The notes under the pieces: generated by a model
Database searches by the model: none
Told to the model about the DNA's origin: nothing
What the model saw: only the letters and a program-made list of their open reading frames with translations
Program-made: the position numbers and the translations under genes
From: Bromus sterilis
Taxonomy: Eukaryota > Streptophyta > Magnoliopsida > Poales > Poaceae
Assembly (NCBI GenBank): GCA_950022295.1
Contig: OX465600.1
Location: forward strand, 7,130,001-7,194,000
Direction of reading: 5' to 3'
DNA length: 64,000 nucleotides
Part shown: in pieces, positions 12,901 through 23,393 of the stretch
Layout of the letters: every line of letters starts with the position of its first letter
How positions within the stretch are numbered: the stretch's first letter is position 1

Positions 12901-15900
12901 ACACAATAAAACATATCCACAAAAACTGATAAGTGCACAAACATGGTTCCATCTAGGGGGAAAACCGAACCATATAAGTAGAATTCGTTGTTGCCTATAT
13001 GTCTTTACTTAGTCCATATGTACAAAGAAGTCAATTTAGAAAGCATGCAGTCAAAAGTACTCATACTTTGATTACTAATACACAAAAAGAACAGAACGAG
13101 TGCTTCACCCCTCCTACAGGAGTTACATGAATCTTGAAGCACTTGATTGGTTAAGTTGGTGACTTCAACTTTGTTTTGTTAGTAATTTGTACAACCATAG
13201 ACAAGTGGAGCGTAGAAGCACCCCAATACAAATATATTTATATGTATCAAATGGGAATAATGTCAGATTTGTCTGCAAAGCATTGTCATGTCATTACATT
13301 TTTAACATTTTTCTCGCATATAATTACAAGAACGAACAGATGAAAATGTATATTGTACCATATTGATGTGTCCCAAATGACGTTCATTAAGGTATTGATG
13401 CAGGTGTGATTATAACACATGATATACGAAATGAAAATTTAGAGGGGTTCAGAACTTCAGATCCAAGCAGACATAGAAGGAGAATGCAAGGAGGACCAAC
13501 CTGCCAGAAAATAAAGTTTGACCGAATTGTCTGAGCCACCGCTTCATTTGCCCAAGTGTCTCGATTAAGCTTCAACAGAGAAAAGCTCGACAGTCAACAT
13601 TAATAAGGCAATAGAATGAAGGATCAACGTAAGTTTGCATGAAATATTGACAAGAAGACAGCTTACCATGTGAGAGCTGAACTCTTCTGTTGACTGTAAA
13701 TTGATTAACAGCCATTTGTCTAGACTAGAGGCCTCTAACTTTGCCTACATCAATGGGATTTATTTAGTGTAAAATAAAGAAATGATTGATAGATAACTTT
13801 GAAGGGCTAGCAAATTATTTAATTAAATATATGATTGTCAGCTGAAAACTAGGTGTCCATAAACAATGAGTATGACACACCACTATCTCAAAACATCAAT
13901 ATGCTTTCAGCAGTTTTTTTCTTTTTTCTTTGGGAATCAACCAAACTCCTAGATCAAGCTAATTGTATAACATTAAAGGTTTGATCAGGCAACAGAGATA
14001 GTGCTTATATATTAAATGTACTCTTCCATGATAACAGATCATAGATCATTAATAGATCGAAACACACACGATATGAAGCCCAAACAGTGTGTGGACGTGA
14101 TGCAGTTTTGCCAGCATAGTCAAAACCTGACCATGGACGAGACAGATAACATTGTCAAACAGATAACAGATAATATAAGGCCTCGCTTGGAAGGGGTGTA
14201 ACTAATAGGGAGGTGTATAATTTCCGGGTGTAATTTAGCGACCACTGTTCGATTTCTGTCCGGAAACAAAACGACCAGCAGAGACCTGTAATTTTTCTAC
14301 AGGTGTAATTGAAGGAAAACGAGAATCCAAAGAAGGCCAAAGAATACAATTATAGGACATGCAGCTGACCTTGTCAAATGGTCCATTGAACATCAAATCA
14401 AAAGGTGGGCGATATAACGAAGCCAGATTATCACGAGAACTGGATGTGGCATTCTGTTCAGAATCCCAAGCAGATTGTCTTGCTTCCTCTTCAAAGTTAC
14501 GAAATGCAACCGTCGCATTAGGCCGAGTGCTGAAAACAAGTGACCAGAATGTTATAAAAATAAAATAATTTGCATGTATCTCTATTTGACTTGTAACAGC
14601 ATTAAAACTAGTGCGGTTAGTCAGTATTTGAGTCACAATTCATTTATAATGCAGAATGGGGCAGATAACATATACGAGTATATGGAAAAACTAGAGGGCA
14701 GTAGGTCAGTATTCGCTGACAGGTGCTAGGACAGCCCTTTTGCTGCCATTTGTTTTCCATTACGGGTTGATGTTCCGATATGCAAAGAGAACCCGGTTCC
14801 GATTTGAGAGGCGTATGAAAAAAAACTGATAGTTCATTGGTCACGGACTATTTGAAAGAGATACTTGTGTACAATAGGCATAAGAAGGGAGATCTCACTG
14901 CAAACTATTGGTTCCAAATATTAGGATATCTAAAAGAACAACATTTGTATGGATTCCATTAGTGACACAAAGATAATGGTTATGATCTGTACACTGCAAG
15001 GTTTAATGTCTGTGAGCAAAATTAGTATGGGGCTATAGGCGAGTGACATCCATACACACCAACTGAAGACGCTCTCAGGACATTTGCGCGAAGCTTTAAT
15101 TTCAACCTTACGTTAAAAAACAACTTTTTTGGGGGAAATAAAAATTAAACTAAAGATAATGGAAGCATAAGCTCCATCACGCATGTTAAAAATCGTTTCT
15201 TGGACTTGGAAGTCAAGAACAATTCGCACTATGAAGCATGCCCTGTCTGATCTAAGCACTTCAGCAAATAATCCACCTTTAATTTCTACTCCCTCCGATC
15301 CATAATAAGTGTCGCAGATTTTGTATTAAGCTAGTAGTAAGGACAGTGCTCTATTACGCCATTGTTGAGTCAATTTTGTAGAGGGAATTGCAGTTTACAC
15401 CATGCTCTCCTCCATTCGTTGCGCAAACCACCAGGTTTTCATATCTTTTGCACTTTCCACCATGTATATCAGTAATCTGTTAGTACTTATTCTAAATAGC
15501 CCATTATCAACTTTGACAGCGAGGTCTCACATAATAAGTTGTACATGGTGCAACCTTACAATGATAATTGAGCAGACAATAGACATTATATTTTAATTAC
15601 TTAACAACATCACAGTACATGAGAGCTTCCGGTACATATTATATAAATGATAAGACCAAAAACGATGACCAAAATATGTTGAATCGTGGCCCTGTTTGGT
15701 TCAGCTTTGTCAGTCAGATTTCAGAAATCCACAGCCGAACCAAACAGGATTTCATCAAAGAGCGAACCTTTAAACGATTTTGCTGCCGGATTCCACCAAA
15801 GCGCCCTGAAAATACATGTACGAGCGAACCAAAGAGCAAACCTTCGAACGATTTCTAAAAATCTGTTGCGAAAAATCGAAATCTGCCCGGGAGGTGCTTC

Positions 15901-17540
15901 CGATTTTCGGCAGCAGATTTTCCGCATCAGATTTTCAGAAATCCACAGCCGAACCAAGCAGGGTCTGTAGCTATCCATCATGTTTTGCATCCAATGTTAT
16001 GTCATAATATACCCATTACAAACATCATTCTGAAACACCAAAATATAGATGTAGCCAGCAAAATATAGATGCAAGTTATGACATCCAGTCTGTCATATTG
16101 CCATTATCAAAATCATTCTTGCTGGGAATTTTGTGCTAGGTAGTTCATACCAGGAGTAAAGTAAAAATACAACCTGGTGCTTTCATACCCTCCTCGCATT
16201 CCTAAGCATGAACCATTTAATGTGGGACCCAGCCATCAGTTTACAAGTTAAAGTTGATTAGTTGGGGTTGCAACAAATTAGACGTAAATATGGTGAAAAG
16301 TGCAAAAAATATGTAGGTATGGTGGTTTGCGCAACGGATGAAGGAGAGCCTGGTGGAAAGTGCAATTTCCTCCAATTTTGTACATCAAATACACCACATT
16401 TTCATGGAACAATAGAGGAGCACATATCAATTGCGATACTTTACTGAAACTTGGCTCTGGCTACACATTAATACCAGGATCACATGCTACCGCGCCAAAC
16501 CAAAGCAAAATTAGTATGGCGCTATGGACGAGTGACATCTATAGACACCAACTGAAGACACTCTCAAAAGTCGGGACATCTGGGGGCAGCTTTAATTTCA
16601 ACCTTACCTTAAAAATCAACTTTTGGGGGGAAAGAAAAATTAAACTAAAGACAATGGAAGCTTAAGCTCCCTCAAGCATGTTAAAAATCATTTCTTGGAC
16701 TTGGAAGCCAAGCACAATTCCCACTATGAAGCATGCCCTGTCTGATCTAAGCACTTCAGCAATTAATCCACCTTTAATTTCTAGTAAGGACAGTGCTTAA
16801 TCGCGCCATTGACGAGTCGATTTTGTACATCAAATACACCACATTTTCATGGAACAATAGAGGAGCACATATCAATTGCGATACTTTACTGAAACTTGGC
16901 TCTGGCTACACACTAATACCAGGATCGCATGCTACCACGCCAAATCGAAGCACCATTACTTACACGATCATTGGGGTGTCGCCGTAGAGGGTCTCCCGCC
17001 TCACAGGCAGCGGCGCACGGACATCGTCGTCGTCCCCCAGCCCCTGCAGCATCCCATCTTCGAGCGCGGCGGCCGGCGGCGGATGAAATCTACAACATCA
17101 CAGCACACGGTAAGCACAATCGCACCAACTAAAATGCAAGAAGAAGCCCAGGCACGGCCATGGCCGCCGAACCCTAGGAATGCCCCTCCGGCCGACCCAC
17201 CTGAACCCCTCCTCGACCGCGGCAGCGGCGGCCGCCGCCGCCAGCGCCGCCTCGGCGGGGGACGGGGCCGGCGGATGCGCCCCGGCGAGCGCGGCCTCCC
17301 CGTCGATGTAGAAGAGCTGCAGCGCCTCCTCCAGATGCCAGCTCGTCATCTGCGGAAAGCGGATCCCGTGAGAGGAGCAGGGAGATCAAAGCGATCGGGA
17401 GCGGGGGCGGGAGAGAAGAGGAGGAGGGCGCGAACCTGGAGAAACTGGGTGGCGGTGTGGGGCGTCTGGCCGGCGGCGATCTCGAGGAAGGAGGAGACGA
17501 GGGCGTCCTTCTCCGCGGGCGTCGGGGGAGCGCCGGCCAT
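9941..17540 (-). CDS. PUX7: Plant UBX domain-containing protein, PUX7-type (complete, 10 exons)
   Basis: This is a likely CDC48/p97 adaptor that brings ubiquitylated substrates to the ATPase. Coding exons (minus strand): 17436-17540, 17201-17349, 16964-17089, 14370-14529, 13667-13744, 13501-13569, 12748-12891, 12491-12593, 10210-10481, 9941-10105. All junctions are GT-AG, phases agree, and they give 456 aa, close to Arabidopsis PUX7. Order: UBA-like N-terminus (residues 1-50, KDALVSSFLEIAAGQTPHTA); linker with RAPLPVRRETLYGD; UAS thioredoxin-like domain (about 128-277, WLLINLQSTEEFSSHMLNRD); a UIM helix (317-335, DEDEELARAVAASLEEN); C-terminal UBX (about 377-456). The FPR loop of canonical UBX domains is not evident (QPIS instead), so CDC48 binding may differ. 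The start is the first ATG of the UBA exon. Introns 3, 4 and 8 carry transposons. The family is clear; the member number is inferred. Confidence 0.92.
10608..11664. mobile_element. Tourist-like (PIF/Harbinger) element in intron 8 of the PUX7-type gene
   Basis: The 1057-bp insertion is flanked by TAA (10605-10607 and 11665-11667). The inverted ends are GGGGTTGTTTGGTTAG on the left and GTGGTTGTTTGGATAG on the reversed right, with 14 of 16 positions matching. The 3-bp duplication and GG-TTGTTTGG ends fit Tourist/PIF-Harbinger. It lies between coding exons 8 and 9. No transposase is seen. The GC-rich interior holds a 69-bp tandem repeat. Confidence 0.72.
10850..11060. repeat. 69-bp tandem repeat (about 3 copies) inside the Tourist-like element
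   Basis: The words ACCGGTCTGC and CTCAAGGTCGTCGTCCTCC recur at a spacing of exactly 69 bp (anchor positions 10892, 10961, 11030). Because 69 is a multiple of three, frames stay open and produce repeated 23-residue peptides on both strands. One frame resembles a leucine-rich repeat (TGLPHLKVVVLQ), but that looks coincidental. Confidence 0.8.
14179..14338. mobile_element. Tourist-like MITE in intron 4 of the PUX7-type gene
   Basis: About 160 bp with inverted ends GGCCTCGCTTGGA and (reversed right) GGCCTTCTTTGGA. It contains internal ATTACACC/GGTGTAAT words in opposite orientation. TAA precedes the left end, but the right flank reads AAA, so the target duplication is imperfect. Confidence 0.45.
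15289..15334. mobile_element. Stowaway MITE remnant (46 bp) with an empty site in the neighbouring copy
   Basis: CTCCCTCCGATCC begins the piece, with TA before (15287-15288) and after (15335-15336). The paralogous copy reads TTTCTAGTAAGGACAG uninterrupted at about 16780, giving the pre-insertion site directly. The right end lacks a good inverted match, so the element is internally deleted or decayed. Confidence 0.7.
15381..16373. mobile_element. Non-autonomous MULE in intron 3 of the PUX7-type gene
   Basis: This 993-bp insertion has a perfect 9-bp duplication, AATTTTGTA, at 15372-15380 and 16374-16382. The inverted arms are similar for at least 50 bp: GAGGGAATTGCAGTTTACAC on the left, GGAGGAAATTGCACTTTCC on the reversed right, and both arms share CGTTGCGCAAACCACCA. 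The sister repeat unit is unfilled here (16819-16827, GATTTTGTA). No transposase is present. A smaller foldback element sits inside (15690-15963). Confidence 0.82.
15690..15963. mobile_element. Foldback MITE nested in the intron 3 MULE
   Basis: The left end CCCTGTTTGGTTCAGCTTTG and the reversed right end CCCTGCTTGGTTCGGCTGTG match well. A second copy of the right-end sequence (CAGAAATCCACAGCCGAACC) already follows the left end by about 30 bp, so the left 60 bp are themselves palindromic. No clear target duplication was found, so the superfamily is not assigned. Confidence 0.6.
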
Positions 17541-17830
17541 GGCGGGCGGCGAGGTGGCGGGCCCGTGCTGTCTGTGTTTGGTTGGTAGGGGTGGGTGAGT
17601 GGGGTGGGGTGGGGTGTGGTGGGGTATGGTGGGGGAGGAGTGGGGGAACGAAGAAGCCAAGAGAAGTGGAAACGTGCGGCGTAATTAGGAGGAGGAGGAG
17701 GAAGACGATGCCCAGCAAGGTGGTGGGGCGTGGGCCGCCGCCGGGTGGTTGTTGTTTGTTGAGGAGTAGGAATGGCCCAAGTTATCATGGGCCGCAATCC
17801 TCATTTGAGGGTGCCACCTCCATCCAACTC
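17541..17830 (-). promoter_or_regulatory. 5' UTR and proximal promoter of the PUX7-type gene
   Basis: Upstream of the ATG the minus strand is a C-rich CCCCACC leader without a TATA box. Two TGGGCC/GGCCCA (site II, TCP-type) words lie at 17774-17779 and 17789-17793. TATA-less, site II promoters are typical of broadly expressed plant genes. This is inferred from motifs only. Confidence 0.35.
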
Positions 17831-18050
17831 TTCAGAAATTAATAATATACTTCCCTAAAAAATACACTCTCTATACGCTCTCGAGTGAACCTACCTTTGT
17901 GTTGGGGTTTAACCTACTCCAACGGCGATCTTGAGCTTTGCGGCGAGTCTACCATGACTCATGTCCTTGATCGTTGGTGTTGGCTTCGCTTCTCTTTGGG
18001 GGCGGGACATGAAGGTTTATTTGCTTGAAAGTGACATCGGAACCCTAACC

Positions 18051-18500
18051 ATGGCGACGTTGAATTTGGAGGAGATGTTAAGGCACTTAGAACTTAAGGA
18101 TGATGAACTCGATCATGTGGTGATTGGTAAGGAGGAAGTAAAGAAATTTGAGGATGAGGCATGTTGGCTTGCGATCAGACGACTGGACACAACTCACCGG
18201 TTTAGTTCCTTCGCCAGGTCTGAGAGACTCTGAAAGTTGTGTGGGGTATGTCCGAGGAACCCAAATTCAGGGAAGCATGTCAAGTCTTGATTATATTTCA
18301 GATGAATCATCTTGGCGACTAGAAGAGGGTTATTTACGGTGGATCATGGTTGTTCTGGGGATTGGAACCGCTGATAAAGGATTGTGATGGTAAAATTGAT
18401 CTATCGTTGATCATGGTTTTTCCGTGCCGGTTTCGCTCCATGTTGACAGGATGTCCTCTTCCACCTAATATCCAACGGTGTTTTGTTGTGGAAGGTGAAG
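18051..18500 (+). pseudogene. Degraded DUF4283-type retroelement fragment
   Basis: The frame from ATG at 18051 reads MATLNLEEMLRHLELKDDEL and VVIGKEEVKKFEDEACWLAI, the start of the DUF4283 / zinc-knuckle protein found in plant LINE-type retroelements. After about residue 60 the similarity moves between frames (EACQVL, then QMNHLGD with a stop, then GGSWLFWGLEPLIKD), so it is frameshifted and dead. No reverse transcriptase follows. It lies just upstream of the PUX7-type gene promoter, head to head with it. Confidence 0.6.
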
Positions 18501-20660
18501 CCCTACTGAACCGATGACACCGTACGCATGGATACTCATGTAGAGATCGTGCTTCCAATATTTGTTCGAAAGATATATCCTCGCGGTTGTGAGGTTGTAA
18601 ATTCCTTGTTGCGGGGGTCGACGTCGATGTTTCTTCACCAACTCTTCTCCATTGCACTCTTGTTGGCCTAAGACATGATCTAAACTATTTGCATCTTCAT
18701 AAATTGGATCTTAGGAGTTTTGTTTTGTAAGATATATTTATTTATATTATATTTTCCAGCGGGTGAAGACATGTGGTTCCAACCTCGTCGGGACTCCCGT
18801 GTCAAAGCTTCGCGCGAGGAAGGGGTGGTCGAACTAGCCCCATGGGTGTTAGGGGCAACATAGGAGGCATACGACACCAGGAACCGAGGGTTGTTATTCT
18901 AGCGCCGCGGTGTCCAATGATCACAGAAAGAGTGTTATGATGTATGTGTCGAAAGAGCATGTATATGGAAATTTTGAAGAGAAGGGAAAAACAAACTGTA
19001 AGCGATAGGCTATCACGGAAGAGAAACAAAAAAATCAACAGTTACTTCTAATTGGAGGTGAGAGGGTTACAGGGATTTTAGTTACTCTCGAATTCCAGGC
19101 AACGAATATTACGGTTAGCAATAGCTTTCCTCTGAAGGTAAAAAATAAAAACGTCGGGAGAAGGATGATGACAGCATGAATATGGAATCTGAGCCATCTA
19201 GATCGATGAAATCCCTCGAAAGTGACCACCGGATAAATGAAAATATTAAGTTGGAGTTATCGGGGGGTAGCGGCACCCTCGACAATTCATTCGCTATTGG
19301 AACTCCAACAACAACATAATTCAGATATACTTTTTCGCTCAAAGACACATCTTAACCATATGATTGGGGAATGTATGAGAGTGAAGCTCGGTTTTAGTAA
19401 AAAAAAATGACACCTAGTGATGGTAGAAGTGGAGGTCTTCTAATGCTTCGTAAATTTCACCCCTTTCATGCCTAAATTCTGAATCACCCCTGTTGTCAAT
19501 AGTATTTCATATTTTACTAGAAGTTGTATGTTTATTGGCATAGAAAAATTTAACCAAAATTGTGTCTAATCAATGTTTGGCGGCAGCCTTTGAGTTCAAG
19601 CCGAACACACCATTGTGAGAACCCTGTCCATGTGATTCCCTGGCGGCCGTGTATCTGGCCACACCATTATTTAAAGTTCATGAGCATAATCAGTAGCTGA
19701 AGTTAAAGAAGAATCCAGTTCTCATCTTGCAATGCAATGAATCACATGGATAGATGCCTAGATTCTCTCCGCTGTTTACATGACCCGCGAAATGTCACAA
19801 ATCCATGGTCGTAGTCTTATCCAATACTGTGGGCGCACACTGGATTCCAATAATTCAAATGTATTGTTTCGATCGGTAGCCCTCAACTGCTGGATATATT
19901 GATATATTTTCGATTAATTAAATTCATAAATAAACACTAAACATGGCAATCACGACATGTATTTCATATAAGAATCTAAACATACGAACACATATATCAC
20001 ATAGCATTGAAACATCTACAAACAACACATATACGACAATCATATGAACAAGTAACTGAGAGATGAACAAATCATACCCTGCTCACCTAAACGACCGTGC
20101 ACGTGATCGACGGGCCGAGCTAGGGTTAGGCATAGAGGGAGAGAGTGAGCAAGTGAATGTCTTCATAGATCCTCCTCTAACACTCTTTATATAGAGCGTC
20201 AGTAGAATGGGCCTGGGCCGAAGCCCATGACCGGGTCCATGAACAGTCCACGGTCCAACTTCTTGGAGAGCGGCGCTTTCCCCAGCGGATCGTTGATTAA
20301 TTCAAGATTAATTCACCATTCGTGACCGGCAAAATTAAAGCGCATAGGTGTGAGCTCAACTCGGCTCATTTTTTAATCCGTGACGCACACGTCGCGTCGC
20401 AACGTAACAAGATAGACGGCGGAGGAGGAGGAGCGCGTGTGCATCACTCCTTTTCGTAAGCTCTCAATGACTAGTGAGGAAGCACAACTTATAAAGACGT
20501 TTCAACCTTTCCTCCACTAGCAAGGTGGTACTGAACTTTCCTACCACATGCCACCTACATGAATCCTAGAGATAACAAGAAATTATTGTATTATATGGGC
20601 CTAAACTCGTTTAGTGTATTTGCGGAGATTAAATCTTCGAGTATCTTTAACGCATCTATA
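18501..20660. other. Intergenic; a promoter- or LTR-like block near 20100-20200 on the minus strand
   Basis: No gene is seen. Around 20184-20194 the minus strand reads CTATATAAAG. It is followed downstream by a CT-rich leader and CCTAACCCTAG, a layout like a plant promoter or the U3-R part of an LTR. No matching second LTR, primer site or coding region was found, so it stays unassigned. The remainder is AT-rich and featureless to me. Confidence 0.35.
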
Positions 20661-21026
20661 TCTCTCATAAAGCAAAACCCCACTAAGATGCATTTATGAT
20701 GTCTATCTCAATATGCAAATTATCCACATCATCCACTATTGTAGCCAATCATTTGTACATGTCATTCACTAACAAAATTACACTAAGATGCATTTATGAT
20801 ATCTATATTAACATACGAGCTGTCCACATCATCCACTATTATAGCCAATCATTTATCCATGTCATCTGCTTTCGTTTACATGCATCTTATACCCTTTCAA
20901 TTTACATTGTATAGTTCTTATAAAGATCACATGGCAGGTGTGGTCAGCTCTTTCATGTTGATGAGTGTGGGTATTTAAAAGAGTTTTGATAGAAAATCCC
21001 GTTGCAACGCGCGGGTATTCTTTTAG
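20661..21026 (+). mobile_element. Probable non-autonomous Helitron
   Basis: It starts A|TCTCTCATAAAGCAAAACC and ends with the hairpin CCCGTTGCAACGCGCGGG and TATTCTTTTAG. The hairpin matches the one at 5394-5413, but the final CTAG is decayed to TTAG and the A|T rule is not met on the right. Inside are two ~100-bp direct repeats (starting GATGCATTTATGAT at about 20687 and 20787). Confidence 0.5.
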
Positions 21027-21833
21027 ATCACTAAATTTTGGCGCTCAAACGTTTGCAAACACATCGTTCAATGTAATTGTAGAGGGTAAGCCTTAAGCCT
21101 TAGGACAAGTTCAACATAGATCACTAAATTCCTATCCCTAAACGTCCGTGAACACGTTCCGACATGTCCACTAATATTCGATTAGGCATCGGCCATCCAT
21201 TTGATGCCAGTCTCTTTATTTTTTTTCTTGCTCAAAATGTTGAGAACAATAGAATATAAATATCACAATGGATCAAAACTCGAAGATAATTATTTCAGTG
21301 CAACAATAATCCAAATAAAATATTACAATTCAAACATAAGTTAGGGACTAATAGTATATATTTGAATTGCGAATTTTAAGGTTGTGTATTAATTCCTTGA
21401 TTGCGAATTTGGTAACGCATTTGAATTTTTTTCTCTCAATCGCACCAAAATCTGCTCTTAAAGCTAGATAGGACCACCCATCGGTTGAAAATCCAAACAC
21501 TACCTTGATTGAACGTGCTCCGGGGCTGCCCCCTCCCCTTTCCTTGATTTGAAGCAAGTTTTGTGAGATTTTGAACGTGCAAATTGGTCTAGCTCGATTT
21601 GATATGCTCCATGTTGAATGATTAAAATTGTCTAAAGGACATTTTAATAACTGTTTTGAAGATGTCCTTACAGAGGACCATGTTCATTAAACATGCCCTT
21701 TTGGTAAACATGGTATGCTAATTAGTCCATGTACCTGTCATATGTGGTGGCAACTGCATGATAGAATATCACTCTTATATGGGATCGGTTTCGCAGAAGC
21801 ATAACATCACTTATATTCGTTCGGTCGAGAATC
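21027..21833. other. Intergenic, no gene seen
   Basis: AT-rich sequence without coding potential or recognisable element ends. Confidence 0.35.
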
Positions 21834-22071
21834 TAAGAGCATCTCCAACCGTTCGCCCCCCCAGGACGATTTGCGGCGCTATTTTTAGCGCCGCTTGGGG
21901 GGCACTTGCGCGGCGATAGGTCCTGGGGGGGGCGGCTACCCAGCCGCGGCCCCAAAATGACCCCCAAGTATCGGCCAAATTCAAACAAAAAAAGACCAAA
22001 CGCGAGGAAGTTCGATTGAATTCATAATATTCGGGCGATTTTTACATAAAAGATAAAAAAACTACGCTAGC

Positions 22072-23271
22072 CTACTGATCGAAGAAGAAGGAGTAGAGCG
22101 CCTCCATTGACGACTCCGGGCCGCCTCCTCCTCCAGCAGCGCCGCCGGCTGCACCGCCATCGTCGCCGTCGCCGTCGCCGCCATCCTTTGGCTCCGGCTT
22201 GACGCCGGCCTGCGCGCCACAGGTCCCGCCGCCGATGGAGCCCCTCCTCCTCCGAACCCGCAGTGGCTCCTCCTGCTCCTCCTCCTCGTCGTCAGTGCCG
22301 TCGAGGACGATGAACGGCGGCGACGGAGGTCGTGGAGGCGCCCACTTGCTGCGGCTGCTGCTGCCCTCGGCGCGCTTCGCCTGCTCGGAGCGCTGGGCTT
22401 CCTCGGCCCGTTTCATGGCCTCGACCCGATCCATATCCAGCTGTTGCAGGCGCACCTGCTCGGCGAAGTAGTCTCGCCTCGCCCAGTCCATCTGGAAGGC
22501 GGGGCCCTCTTCGTCGTCGCTGTCGGCGGCCGGCGGCGGAGGAGGAGGCGGCGGGGCAATGTCCTTGTCCTTCTTCTTCTTCCCAAGGACCTTGCCGAGG
22601 AAACCACGGCGCTTCGCCGGGGAGTGCTCCTTCTTCACCTCCAGTTTCACTTCGGTTTTCACCGGGGCGAACTGTGGCGTCGACAAGGCCGGCCCCGACG
22701 ATTGGGAGCGCGAAGGAGCGCCGGAGGAGGACGACGAGCCGCCGTCGTCGCGGGGCATCGACGCCCACAAAGGAGTGCTGCGGGTGTAGGATCGACGGCC
22801 CAGGCCGGCGCCGTAGCCCATGTTGGGGTAGTCGAGGCGCGGCGAGTTGCCATTGTCAATGTGGCGCATGACGAACTCGAGCGTCCGCCCCGGCGCGCTC
22901 CACCAGCGTGCCCGCCCGTCGCGGTTGTACCGGCCTGCCACGATGGCCAGGCCATTGGTAGAGGCCCGTGCCTAGGCACGTCGGAGCTCGAAGTACTGCT
23001 CCTAGGCAGGCGTATTGTTCGCCGCGTTGCCTGGGTTGGCGCGCTCCGCCGCAGTCATCGTGGCCCGCACCGCGTCCACCTCCCGACGGAAGGCGGCCGT
23101 GCCGATCAACGGCACCGGAGGTACCGGCACACCGCCGGCGGACAGCACCCACGAGTGGGGCGGCCTGGTGTCCGGCGGGCACGGGTAGCCGGCCTGCGCG
23201 AGGAGGAGAGCCTCCATCTGCGACAGGCTCCGGGTGCGGAAACCGTTGCGGGCGAGCTCGTCGTCGGCCAT
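22072..23271 (-). pseudogene. Passenger protein of the Harbinger-type element; two in-frame stops
   Basis: I do not recognise this protein. It is one frame of 400 codons from ATG at 23271 to the stop at 22072, broken by two TAG codons (23002-23004 and 22972-22974) where the second copy suggests Trp for the first. Order: N-terminal domain (RSLSQMEALLLAQ, YPCPP, WVLSAGGVPVPP, MTAAERANPGNAA); a conserved WW plus HIDNGNSPRLDYP block; a Ser-rich linker; a VKTEVKLEVKKE triplet, each VKxE matching the SUMO-acceptor consensus (22627-22662); a Lys-rich NLS-like stretch; polyproline; a coiled coil (EAMKRAEEAQRSEQAKRAE); FIVLDGTDDEEEE, which fits a SUMO-interacting motif (22276-22314); VKPE; and a Gly/Asp-rich tail. 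A nuclear role is inferred only from motifs. Confidence 0.6.
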
Positions 23272-23385
23272 GGCGAGAGAGGGGAGGAGAGCAGAGTGCG
23301 CGACGAGATGGCGAGAGAGGAGAGGGCGGCGAGGAGCAGAGAGGGCGAGAGAGGAGAGTGCGCGGCGAGGCGCCCCGGGGAGCCC

Positions 23386-23393
23386 CTTTTATA
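23386..23393 (-). promoter_or_regulatory. TATA box of the passenger gene (copy 1)
   Basis: TATAAAAG lies on the minus strand about 115 bp upstream of the passenger ATG. The second element has TATATAAAG at the equivalent place (38267-38275), so the promoter is a conserved part of the element. Confidence 0.6.

Larger units (their letters stand above)
15017..16950. repeat. Tandem duplication of a ~445-bp unit in intron 3, first copy interrupted by two insertions
   Basis: Unit copy 1 is 15017-15380 plus 16383-16504. Unit copy 2 is 16505 to about 16950. Both start CAAAATTAGTATGG, run through TTTAATTTCAACCTTAC and GCCCTGTCTGATCTAAGCAC, then TTTTGTACATCAAATACACC, and end near GCATGCTACC. Copy 1 carries a 46-bp Stowaway remnant (15289-15334) and a MULE (15381-16373). 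Copy 2 is empty at both places. The second copy runs to within about 15 bp of coding exon 3. Confidence 0.82.

Noticed and set aside
16876..17598. 240-codon open frame on the plus strand
   Set aside because: It runs antisense through PUX7 exons 1-3 and their introns; the minus-strand exons have correct splice sites and family motifs.
17174..17797. 207-codon Pro/Arg-rich frame on the minus strand
   Set aside because: It is a wrong-frame reading of the PUX7 first exons and C-rich 5' UTR.
18680..19350. Short minus-strand frames as a possible gene
   Set aside because: No motif, no plausible splice structure and AT-rich codons; probably chance frames.
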